Shown here: positions 41,218-48,491 of the stretch, in pieces
Position numbering within the stretch: the stretch's first letter is position 1
How the letters are laid out: each line of letters starts with the position of its first letter
Assembly (NCBI GenBank): GCA_004138175.2
Contig: RYFE02000004.1
Span: forward strand, 124,001-188,000
Length of the DNA stretch: 64,000 nucleotides
Direction: 5' to 3'
From: Chloroflexales bacterium ZM16-3
GTDB lineage: Bacteria; Chloroflexota; Chloroflexia; Chloroflexales; Chloroflexaceae
Made by a program: the position numbers and the translations under genes
The notes under the pieces: model-generated
Database searches by the model: none
Seen by the model: the letters and a program-made list of their open reading frames with translations, nothing else
Told to the model about the DNA's origin: nothing

Positions 41218-42243
41218 CTAGAGCCGGGCTATCTCGCCGTAGGCGAGCAGGTGGGCGCGCAGTTCATCGTGGCTAATCTGCTTCTGCGCGTAGCTGCGCC
41301 ATGCCCGCAGGGCGAAGCGGAGCATGCCTGCCCGCACCACAATCCGGTGGGCCAGCCGGGCGGCAGGCGTGTAGTGCGTGTCGGCGAAGCGTGCCCGGCT
41401 GCGGTAGAGTGCCACCAGCATCTTCCAGCGGAACTGCCGGGTGGATGCGCCTCCCACATGGATGACATGCGCCTGGGGTACCTGCCAGATCGCCCATCCT
41501 GCCGCGCGGATGCGCCAGCACCACGCGATCTCCTCGCTGTACATAAAGTAGCCCTCGTCGAGCCCGCCCACCTGGGCGATCACCTCTGGCCGCAGCAGCA
41601 TGCATGCGCCGAGGGGGTGGTCGATCGGGAAGGGCACCTCGCCGCGCTCCTGGGGGTAGCGGCCGTGCCACCATGAGCCGTAGAGCCGACCGGGCAGCAC
41701 CTCACCAGGTGGGAAGAGGTCGATGGCGGTCATGATCGGCGTGGGGAAGCGGAATGCCGCCGCCTGGGGCGAACCGTCTGGGTTGAGCAGGCGCGGGCTG
41801 GCCATCCCCACGCGCGGGTGGGCCTCCAGGAAGGTGACCAGCGCCTCGATCGCCCCCAGCCGCACCTCGGTGTCGGGGTTGAGGATGAGGATGTAGTTGG
41901 GAGTCAGGAGTCGGGAGTTAGGAGACGGTGGCGGCGGCGATGGCGGCGGCTGAGGTGCCCGGCCCCGACTCCCGACTCCTGACTCCTGACTCCCGAGGCC
42001 GAGCGCCGCGAGGCCGATGTTCGTGCCCCTGGCGAAGCCGGTGTTCTCATTGAGGGCGAGCAGTTCGATGTCGGGGAACTCGGCGCGCACCATATCTGCG
42101 CTGCCGTCGGCGGAGCTGTTGTCGACCACGACGACATGCAGGGGCAGGGCGCAGTTCGCCAGGGAGGTTAGGCAGTTGCGCAGCAGGCCCACCGTGTTGT
42201 ACGACACGATCACGACGGCTACAGATGCTGGGTTCTGGTGCAT
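41218..42243 (-). CDS. Family 2 glycosyltransferase (rhamnosyltransferase-like) with repeat-derived insert
   Basis: A 341-residue GT-A enzyme. VAVVIVSYNTVGLLRNCLTS, VVVDNSSADGSADMV, NENTGFARGTNIGL and ILILNPDTEVRL (the D-x-D-like motif) are present, and DHPLGACMLLRPEVI and DEGYFMYSEEIAWCWR mark the acceptor side with its catalytic acid. This is the GT2 type that adds rhamnose or similar to cell-surface polymers. Between NTGFARGTNIGLAA and YILILNPD lie about 35 residues of S/G/P-rich sequence made by heptamer arrays (41900-41994), where homologues normally have only a few residues. Confidence 0.85.
   Translation of the reverse strand: MHQNPASVAVVIVSYNTVGLLRNCLTSLANCALPLHVVVVDNSSADGSADMVRAEFPDIELLALNENTGFARGTNIGLAALGLGSQESGVGSRGRAPQPPPSPPPPSPNSRLLTPNYILILNPDTEVRLGAIEALVTFLEAHPRVGMASPRLLNPDGSPQAAAFRFPTPIMTAIDLFPPGEVLPGRLYGSWWHGRYPQERGEVPFPIDHPLGACMLLRPEVIAQVGGLDEGYFMYSEEIAWCWRIRAAGWAIWQVPQAHVIHVGGASTRQFRWKMLVALYRSRARFADTHYTPAARLAHRIVVRAGMLRFALRAWRSYAQKQISHDELRAHLLAYGEIARL
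41900..41994. repeat. Inverted heptamer arrays inside glycosyltransferase gene
   Basis: ggagtca, ggagtcg, ggagtta, ggagacg (41900-41927) face gactccc, gactcct, gactcct, gactccc (41967-41994) around a ggc-rich core. The whole stretch is read in frame. Confidence 0.9.
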
Positions 42244-42297
42244 AGCGGGCGCATTCTAGCGCGGAGTTCGCCTGCGCGCAAGGTGTGGCTCGGAAGA

Positions 42298-42306
42298 TGC
42301 TACAAT
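42298..42306 (+). promoter_or_regulatory. Extended -10 promoter of inositol-phosphatase-like gene
   Basis: TGCTACAAT, 42 bp before the ATG at 42348. The leader holds a heptamer array (taggcat, taggcaa, caggcaa at 42317-42337). Confidence 0.6.
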
Positions 42307-42347
42307 GGGCAGAACTTAGGCATTAGGCAACAGGCAATAGATACCAT

Positions 42348-43103
42348 ATGCTCGACTTCGCCATTGACCTGGCCCACCGGGCCGGCGCGATTCTGCTGGC
42401 TGGCCAGGAGCGTGAGCGCAGCGTCTCCTTCAAGCGCCAGGCCGACCTCGTCACCGACATCGATAGGGCTAGCGAGGCATTGATCGTCGCGGCTATTCAC
42501 GAGCGATTCCCCGGCCACGCCATCCTGGCTGAGGAGGGCGGCATCGTTGAGGGGGTTGGTGAGTATCAGTGGGTGATCGACCCGCTCGACGGCACACTGA
42601 ACTATGTCCACGGCATGCCGATCTACTGCGTCTCGATCGGTCTGCTGCGCCGTGGCGACCTCTTCCTCGGCGTCGTGTACGACCCGACCCGCGATGAGTT
42701 ATTCGCCGCCGAGGCTGGCTGCGGCGCATTTTGCAATGGTCGGCGGCTCCATGTCTCGCCCACCGTCGAGCTTGCCCATAGCATGCTCACCACAGGCTTC
42801 CCCTATGACCGCTTCAGCCGCGCGGACAATAATCTTGAGCAGTTTGGTCGTCTACTGCTGAAGGCCCGCGACATTCGCCGCCCTGGCGCGGCCGCCCTCG
42901 ATCTGGCCTATGTGGCCGCTGGGCGTAGCGACGCTCACTGGGAGCTCGGCCTGGCCCCCTGGGATATGGCCGCCGGTGCCCTGCTTGTGTGCGAGGCTGG
43001 CGGCACCCTGAGCGACTGGCGCGGCGAGCCCTGGCGGCCCGGCGGCGACCGCCTTGTGGCCAGCAATGGGAACATCCACGCCGAGCTTCTGCGTGAATTA
43101 TGA
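42348..43103 (+). CDS. Inositol-monophosphatase-family protein
   Basis: A 251-residue Mg-dependent, Li-sensitive-type phosphatase. Motif A is WVIDPLDGTLNYVHGMP and motif B is WELGLAPWDMAAGALLV, with ILAEEGG earlier supplying the first metal ligand. It could act on inositol phosphate, histidinol phosphate, fructose 1,6-bisphosphate or 3'-phosphoadenosine phosphate; the sequence does not decide. Its TGA stop lies inside the first unit of a heptamer array. The next gene follows after 44 bp on the same strand. Confidence 0.9.
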   Translation: MLDFAIDLAHRAGAILLAGQERERSVSFKRQADLVTDIDRASEALIVAAIHERFPGHAILAEEGGIVEGVGEYQWVIDPLDGTLNYVHGMPIYCVSIGLLRRGDLFLGVVYDPTRDELFAAEAGCGAFCNGRRLHVSPTVELAHSMLTTGFPYDRFSRADNNLEQFGRLLLKARDIRRPGAAALDLAYVAAGRSDAHWELGLAPWDMAAGALLVCEAGGTLSDWRGEPWRPGGDRLVASNGNIHAELLREL

Positions 43104-43137
43104 ATGCTGAATGCGCGCATTCAGCATTCAACATTCA
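43101..43137. repeat. Inverted heptamer arrays (tgaatgc / gcattca)
   Basis: tgaatgc twice (43101-43114) and gcattca, gcattca, acattca (43117-43137). The first three bases are the stop codon of the upstream gene. The hairpin sits between two co-oriented genes. Confidence 0.85.
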
Positions 43138-43147
43138 ATATTTTCAT

Positions 43148-44206
43148 ATGGCAAACTACCTGCGTGACTTCATGAGCGATGCCCCGGTGCTGAGCGCGCG
43201 CCGGCCGACGATCAACGAGTTCTTTCTGTCGGCCTACACGCTGAGCATCTACACCGGCTGTGAGCTTGGCTGCCCCTACTGTGATAGCTGGCTCTTTGGC
43301 GAGCGCCCGCTCAACGAGACGATACACATCCCGCTCGACCTGCCGCAGCGCCTCGACGCCGAACTGGCCCAGGTTGATCGCGGCGATCTGATCGCGATCA
43401 CTGCCCTCAGTGACCCTTATCAGCCCGCCGAGCAGACCTATCGGATCACCCGGCAGACCTTGCAGGTCCTCGCCGACAAGGGCCAGCCCTGCCTGCTGCT
43501 CACCAAGAGCGCCAGTGTGCTAGAGGACATAGCCCTGCTCCAGCGCATGAATGAGAGCGGCCTGGCCATCGTGATGACCACCCTGGTTACCATGGACCCG
43601 CATCTCTCTGAGAAGCTGGAGGGCAAGTCGCCGCCGCCGGCGATGCGCCTGGAGATGCTGTCCGAGCTGAAGCGGGCGGGCGTGCCGGTGGGTGTGGCGC
43701 TCCTGCCGATCATGCCTTATGTGAACGACACCCAGTCGGCGATACGGGCGATGCTGCGGGCCTGCGCAGAGGCTGAGGTCGATTTTGTTGTCTGGGACTA
43801 CCTGCACATCCCGAACGAGCGCCACCGCAGCCGGGTGAACGAGATCCTGGCTCGGGTCGGCACCTTCCCGCACAGCTACTATCGCGACATCTACCACGGG
43901 CAGCCGACGGTGAGCCCGGCCTACCGCCACGACCGGGATGTGGAGCTGCTGGGTCGCTCCGACGGTCTAGCCCTGGAGGTGCGGGCACCGCACCGGCTCT
44001 TCGCTGGCAAGCTGAACCCAGCTAACGAGGCTGCTCTGCTGCTGAAGCACAGCGCCTTCCGCGACCGCGTGCAGGGCCGGGAGCGGGTGGCGCGCATCCA
44101 CCACAATTTGGCCGAGCAGATCTACGCCGGGGATATGCGCCCAGTCGCCTTGCGCGACAGCCCGCTGGCCCCGACGATCCGCGAGATATTGTCCAGAGGG
44201 CAGTAG
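43148..44206 (+). CDS. Radical SAM protein (spore-photoproduct-lyase-like)
   Basis: A 352-residue enzyme with the cluster motif YTGCELGCPYCDSW (C-x3-C-x2-C), which binds a 4Fe-4S cluster and S-adenosylmethionine. AITALSDPYQPAEQTYR and CLLLTKSASVLEDI fit the Rv2578c/SplB-like radical SAM group, whose function is unknown outside DNA repair. The ATG at 43148 starts MANYLRDFMSD; a longer frame would start inside the repeat. Its TAG stop (44204-44206) lies in a palindrome. Confidence 0.85.
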   Translation: MANYLRDFMSDAPVLSARRPTINEFFLSAYTLSIYTGCELGCPYCDSWLFGERPLNETIHIPLDLPQRLDAELAQVDRGDLIAITALSDPYQPAEQTYRITRQTLQVLADKGQPCLLLTKSASVLEDIALLQRMNESGLAIVMTTLVTMDPHLSEKLEGKSPPPAMRLEMLSELKRAGVPVGVALLPIMPYVNDTQSAIRAMLRACAEAEVDFVVWDYLHIPNERHRSRVNEILARVGTFPHSYYRDIYHGQPTVSPAYRHDRDVELLGRSDGLALEVRAPHRLFAGKLNPANEAALLLKHSAFRDRVQGRERVARIHHNLAEQIYAGDMRPVALRDSPLAPTIREILSRGQ

Positions 44207-44230
44207 GGGCGGCTCGTGAGCCGCCCCTAC
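44203..44230. terminator. GTAGGGGCG-type palindrome giving both stop codons
   Basis: gtaggggcggctc gt gagccgcccctac. The TAG at 44204-44206 ends the radical SAM gene and the complementary TAG at 44227-44229 ends rimI on the other strand. Confidence 0.8.
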
Positions 44231-44886
44231 GACACCCGCACGGCGGATCGTTTCTCGGCGACTTGGCGCTGGAGGCGCGCGTAGAGCTGGCGGCGCATTT
44301 CCGAGAGGCGAGACTGGTACTCGGGCGAGTCTATCGCCTCGGTCCACATGATCAGGGCATCTTCGCCGTTGTCGGTGTAGTAGCGTGGTCGCGTGCCAGC
44401 GGGCTGGAAGCCGTACTTGAGGTAGAGCTGCTGGGCGACCGTGTTCGAGACGCGCACCTCAAGGGTGAGCATCTTTGCCCGCAGCTCGTAGGCGGCATCG
44501 ATTAGGCCGTTGAGCAGCAGCTCGCCTACGCCGAACCCGCGATGCTGCGGGTCAACCCCGATCGTAGTGACGTGGGCGTCATCGACGGTGAGCCAGAGCC
44601 CGCCGTAGCCGATGATCGGGCTGCTGTGGGTGGAGCCGTTGGCTGGGGGGAAGAGTGCGGCAGCGATCTGGCCGATAATACTGGGGCGGCGCTGGGCCTG
44701 ATCCCTGCCTGTGCGTGGGGGAGGTGGGGTGGGGCTGCTGCGCACCACCAAGTAGCGACAGCTTGCCGTGTTGCGGATCTCGCGCTTGTAGGTGTTGGCC
44801 GACCAGGGAGTGGTGAAGCTCTGACTCTCGATCTGCTGCACCTCGGGGATATCATCCTCGGTCATCGGCTCGATGAAGTAGTACAT
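44227..44886 (-). CDS. rimI: Ribosomal-protein-S18-alanine N-acetyltransferase-like protein
   Basis: A 219-residue GNAT enzyme. IEPMTEDDIPEVQQIESQSF and TPWSANTYKREI match RimI, GVDPQHRGFGVGELLL is the acetyl-CoA loop (Q-H-R-G-x-G), and LEVRVSNTVAQQLYLKYGF with RPRYYTDNGEDALIM completes it. A proline-rich insertion of about 40 residues (PTPPPPRTGRDQAQRRPS and beyond) after the second strand is longer than usual (RimI is about 150-160 residues). The ATG at 44886 has GGAG upstream. Confidence 0.85.
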   Translation of the reverse strand: MYYFIEPMTEDDIPEVQQIESQSFTTPWSANTYKREIRNTASCRYLVVRSSPTPPPPRTGRDQAQRRPSIIGQIAAALFPPANGSTHSSPIIGYGGLWLTVDDAHVTTIGVDPQHRGFGVGELLLNGLIDAAYELRAKMLTLEVRVSNTVAQQLYLKYGFQPAGTRPRYYTDNGEDALIMWTEAIDSPEYQSRLSEMRRQLYARLQRQVAEKRSAVRVS

Positions 44887-44968
44887 TCTTGACACTCCAT
44901 AGAGCGAGAGTAATCTTTTATCAGTAGAGGGACTGGGCGAACGAAGTTCGCCCAGCCCCCCACTCATA

Positions 44969-45790
44969 TCATTTAATCGGCGTTGCCGACGTGACGTTGA
45001 AGATGCTCTGGTAGGCACCGTCCTTCCCAAAGCCGCCACCTGTTTGGAAGGTTCCGGTGACCTCGACGAGACCCCAGACATAGCTATTATTTGCCCCGAC
45101 ATTCAGCTCGCTAGACTTATCGGGCGGGAAGCCCTCCATCCAGATCGGGCTGCCCATCGGCTGTGGGCTAGAGCCGTCTTCTTCGGTGGAGACCCCTTCG
45201 GCCAGCACATAGATCAACGAGTTCCAGAAGTAGTAGCCCTGGGTGGTGATTGTCTGCCCGTTGTACTTCTCGGGGTTGCGTTGGAGTTCGAAGAACGAGA
45301 TCTCATCATCCGCCAGGGGCGTGTCTTTGATCGCGTTCTCGATACGGCGCACCTGCTCGATCGGCTCGGCGGAGCTGACGGTGATCTGGTAGGGGTACTT
45401 GCCCTCTGGCCCAAAGCTGCCGGAGGCGAACTGGCCGCGGACGCGCACGAAGCCATAGACTGCATCGCCGGGGCTGTGGAGGTTGGCGGTGACATCGGCG
45501 GGGAAGCCCTCAAGCCAGATCGGATCGCCGAGGGGCTGGGCGTCGAGGCCGTTGTCGAGCGTGTTGACGCCAAGGGCCAGCACCGATATCGACGGGTCGC
45601 CTGGGCGCCAGAGATAGGCACCATCGACTGTAATCTCTTTACCGGCGTAGGTGGCAGGGTTCGCCGTTACATTCTGAACGTAGAGCGAGGTGCCGAGTGT
45701 GCTGCCTTGACCGCCGCATGTGGCCAGTAGTAGCAGCGCTGTGAGCAGCAGGAGGGCGATCAACAGGGATCGCCACGGGCTGCGGATCAT
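44969..45790 (-). CDS. Lipoprotein with two repeated beta-barrel-like domains
   Basis: A 273-residue exported protein. Hydrophobic LLIALLLLTALLLLATC ends in a lipobox cysteine. Two copies of about 110 residues follow, each with N-P-x-x-Y-x-G-x-x-I-T-x-x-G/A-Y-x-x-W, a P-L/M-G-x-P-I-W-L/M-E-G-F-P block (LGDPIWLEGFPAD and MGSPIWMEGFPPD), G-x-V-x-V-x-G-x-F and a final P-I/K strand. The domain resembles an OB-fold; its ligand is unknown. It lies upstream of rimI on the same strand. Confidence 0.8.
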   Translation of the reverse strand: MIRSPWRSLLIALLLLTALLLLATCGGQGSTLGTSLYVQNVTANPATYAGKEITVDGAYLWRPGDPSISVLALGVNTLDNGLDAQPLGDPIWLEGFPADVTANLHSPGDAVYGFVRVRGQFASGSFGPEGKYPYQITVSSAEPIEQVRRIENAIKDTPLADDEISFFELQRNPEKYNGQTITTQGYYFWNSLIYVLAEGVSTEEDGSSPQPMGSPIWMEGFPPDKSSELNVGANNSYVWGLVEVTGTFQTGGGFGKDGAYQSIFNVTSATPIK

Positions 45791-45992
45791 ACTATCCTCC
45801 TGGGGCGTGAGCGCTGTGGGGCGGGCCTGTGATAGGCTGGGGTGCTCACGGGCTCCGTCGGCCGCTTATAGCGGCGCGCACAGAGAGACGAAGCTGAGCT
45901 AGAGCCACAGCGACGCCTTTGTCACGCTTTTGTGCGATACGATGAGGGCGATTATACCAGATGCGATCTCTGGTGGCAACCACGCCTAATTC
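45791..45992. other. Spacer between lipoprotein and rny
   Basis: The spacer between the divergent lipoprotein gene and rny. The minus-strand promoter of the lipoprotein gene must lie here but no good match is seen. No gene. Confidence 0.4.
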
Positions 45993-46021
45993 TTGACAGC
46001 AATAGATGAGAACTGTATTAT
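45993..46021 (+). promoter_or_regulatory. Promoter of rny
   Basis: TTGACA at 45993-45998 and TATTAT at 46016-46021, spaced 17 bp. It would give a leader of about 100 bases. Confidence 0.8.
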
Positions 46022-46130
46022 TAGTATACCATGGGGCTATGAATCCATAGGATCCAGAAACAGCACAGTGGGGCATCGCCCTGAGCCCTGCCCCGCTTGA
46101 TGCACTTTAAAAACTTCATAGGAGGCTACC

Positions 46131-47663
46131 GTGATAGATCTACTCTGGGCCGTCCTCGGCCTAGTAGTCGGGCTGGCAGTTGGCGGCGGCGTTGGCGTCT
46201 GGTGGGTAAACAATGGCGTGAACTCCCAGATGCAGAGTAAGGCTGCCGAAGCCCGTCTGCTCTTAGAAGAGGCACGTTCCCAGCAAAAAGAGATCTTACT
46301 TCAAGCTAAAGATGACGCGCTGCGTGTTCGAAATGACGCTGAGGCGGAGATCCGAGAGTCCCGCCAGGGCATCCAGAAGCAGGAAGAGCGCCTGCAACGG
46401 AAGGAGGAGAACCTCGACCGGAAGCTTGAAGGGCTTGAGCGACGGGATCGCCAGGTGCAGAGCCGCGAGCGGCAGATTGAGCAACTGTACCAGGAGGCTG
46501 AGCGAGTGAAGGGCCAGCAGGTTGGTGAGCTGGAGCGTATCTCTCAGCTGAACCGCGATGAGGCCCGCGAGATTATCCTCGCCCAGGTCGAGAGCGAGGC
46601 CCGCGATGAGGCGGCCCGCCGGATCCGTGAGATCGAGCAGAGCGCCCGCAATGAGGCGGATAAGACTGCCCGCAAGATCATTGGGCTCGCAGTCCAGCGC
46701 TGCGCGTCCGACTATGTCGCTGAGCTGACGGTCACTACTGTGAATCTTCCGAGTGAGGAGCTGAAGGGCCGGATCATCGGCCGCGAGGGGCGGAATATCC
46801 GCGCCTTCGAGCAAATCACCGGTGTTGATATTATCGTTGACGACACGCCTGAGGCGGTCACGCTTTCCTGTCACGACCCGGTGCGCCGGGAGGTGGCTAG
46901 GGTGTCGCTCTCGCGGCTGCTGAAAGATGGCCGCATCCACCCCACGCGCATTGAAGAGATCGTGCAGAAGACACAGGTGGAGATTGAGCACGTGATGCGC
47001 GAGGAGGGCGAGCGGGTCGCCTACGAGGCGAATGTCCAGGGTCTGCACCCCGACCTGATCAAGCTGCTGGGGCGGCTGAAGTACCGCACCAGCTATGGAC
47101 AGAATGTGCTCCAGCACTCGCTGGAGTGCGCGCTGCTGGCGGCGCATATGGCCGCCGAGATCGGGGCGAATATTAACATCGCCAAGACGGCCGCCCTGCT
47201 GCATGATATTGGCAAGGCGGTCGACCACGAGGTGCAGGGGCCGCACGCCCTGATCGGTGCCGATATTGCCCGGCGCCTGGGCCGATCACCGGCGATCGTC
47301 CACGCGATCGCCGCCCACCACCATGACGAAGAGCCGCAAACCGTCGAGGCGTTCCTGGTAATCGCCGCCGACGCGATATCTGGCGGGCGCCCCGGAGCTC
47401 GCCGTGAGACGCTTGACCTCTATATCAAGCGCCTTGAGGCCCTTGAGACGGTTGCTACCTCGTTTACTGGCGTGCAGCGCGCTTTTGCGGTGCAGGCCGG
47501 TCGTGAGGTTCGGGTGATGGTGCAGCCGGATCAGATAGATGACCTCGCGAGCATTCATCTGGCTCGCGATGTGGCGAAGAAGATCGAAGAGAGTTTACAA
47601 TATCCCGGTCAGATCAAAGTGACGATTATTCGGGAGACGCGGGCGGTTGACTTTGCCCGTTAG
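46131..47663 (+). CDS. rny: Ribonuclease Y
   Basis: A 510-residue membrane-bound endoribonuclease that starts mRNA decay. The N-terminal helix [19 protein letters not shown] anchors it, a long coiled coil (about 35-200, rich in E/R/Q) follows, then a KH domain ([18 protein letters not shown]) and an HD domain ([26 protein letters not shown]). The start is GTG at 46131 with AGGAGG seven bases upstream. spoVS follows, the same order as in Bacillus, where ymdB lies between. Confidence 0.97.
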   Translation: MIDLLWAVLGLVVGLAVGGGVGVWWVNNGVNSQMQSKAAEARLLLEEARSQQKEILLQAKDDALRVRNDAEAEIRESRQGIQKQEERLQRKEENLDRKLEGLERRDRQVQSRERQIEQLYQEAERVKGQQVGELERISQLNRDEAREIILAQVESEARDEAARRIREIEQSARNEADKTARKIIGLAVQRCASDYVAELTVTTVNLPSEELKGRIIGREGRNIRAFEQITGVDIIVDDTPEAVTLSCHDPVRREVARVSLSRLLKDGRIHPTRIEEIVQKTQVEIEHVMREEGERVAYEANVQGLHPDLIKLLGRLKYRTSYGQNVLQHSLECALLAAHMAAEIGANINIAKTAALLHDIGKAVDHEVQGPHALIGADIARRLGRSPAIVHAIAAHHHDEEPQTVEAFLVIAADAISGGRPGARRETLDLYIKRLEALETVATSFTGVQRAFAVQAGREVRVMVQPDQIDDLASIHLARDVAKKIEESLQYPGQIKVTIIRETRAVDFAR

Positions 47664-47673
47664 CTGTACGGTC

Positions 47674-47702
47674 GGGATAGGGCGGCGAAGCCGCCCTATC
47701 CC
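47674..47702 (+). terminator. Terminator of rny
   Basis: A 13-bp perfect stem gggatagggcggc / gccgccctatccc, loop gaa, followed by a T-rich stretch (atatttttgtt). Confidence 0.75.
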
Positions 47703-48012
47703 CATGAATATTTTTGTTAGCGCGAATAAGTTCTGGGTCAAGTTGCACGGTGCCGGGAGCGCACGCGAAGGGTCTCTCCGCAGAACGGGGTAGATGCTGC
47801 GCTATGTGCAGCATGATTCAAGGGGAAACATTTGCAGTATTGCAATATCTCCATTCTGAGGTACGATATCTTATCGGTTGTGGTACAATTTACTGACATC
47901 CTTTGTCCGGTCCACGACTCCCATGAGAGGAGGGCTGCGCTCTATGGGCCTTGATACCTCAGCTGCTGATCAGACCCCTGTGTCAACTAGTCACGATCCC
48001 GAGGAGGAACGT
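47703..48012 (+). other. Spacer upstream of spoVS
   Basis: No gene seen in 310 bp. An extended -10-like TGGTACAAT (47881-47889) gives a leader of about 120 bases. Confidence 0.4.
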
Positions 48013-48351
48013 ATGACCAACGCCCAGTCTCTCCCTATCGCTCGCGCTGTTGGTGCCAGCGCTTCCCAGGCGATTGATACGCAACGATCGGCCGAGGTTC
48101 TGAAAGTCTCGACGCGCTCGCGCCCAAGCGCCGTGGCCGGTGCTATCGCTGGTGTTATCCGCGAGAGCGGCGCGGCTGAGGTTCAGTCGATCGGGGCCGG
48201 TGCCACCAACCAGGCGATTAAGGCGGTGGCGATCGCCCGGAGCTACCTGAACGAGGAGGGGATCGATATTGTCTGCGTGCCCTCCTTTATCGATGTCGCT
48301 ATCGATGATGAGGAGCGTACAGCGATCCGCCTGCTGATCGAGCGCCGCTAG
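48013..48351 (+). CDS. spoVS: Stage V sporulation protein S (SpoVS) homologue
   Basis: A 112-residue protein. The last 85 residues match SpoVS almost end to end: EVLKVSTRSRPSAVAGAIAG, IRESGAAEVQSIGAGATNQA, KAVAIARSYLNEEGIDI and PSFIDVAIDDEERTAIRL. The family is an Alba-like, probably nucleic-acid-binding fold, found also in bacteria that do not sporulate. About 25 extra N-terminal residues are present. The ATG at 48013 follows GAGGAGG. It lies downstream of rny, which suggests a shared role in RNA control, by inference. Confidence 0.93.
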   Translation: MTNAQSLPIARAVGASASQAIDTQRSAEVLKVSTRSRPSAVAGAIAGVIRESGAAEVQSIGAGATNQAIKAVAIARSYLNEEGIDIVCVPSFIDVAIDDEERTAIRLLIERR

Positions 48352-48372
48352 CTCTGCCGTGCCCTGTGCGTT

Positions 48373-48405
48373 AAGCTCTCACCGCCGTCGGTGAGGGCTT
48401 TTTTT
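48373..48405 (+). terminator. Rho-independent terminator of spoVS
   Basis: A 12-bp stem aagctctcaccg / cggtgagggctt (one G-T pair), loop ccgt, then seven Ts. Confidence 0.9.
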
Positions 48406-48444
48406 CTTTGACCGTCTTTGTGGGCCTGCTAATGGCTACCGCCT

Positions 48445-48472
48445 GTACCCAGTACCCAGTACCCTGTACCCT
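48445..48472. repeat. Heptamer array upstream of the CNMP/CBS/DUF294 gene
   Basis: gtaccca, gtaccca, gtaccct, gtaccct, 7-bp period, ending 20 bp before the ATG at 48492. Confidence 0.85.
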
Positions 48473-48491
48473 TGCATTAAGGATGTCTCTA

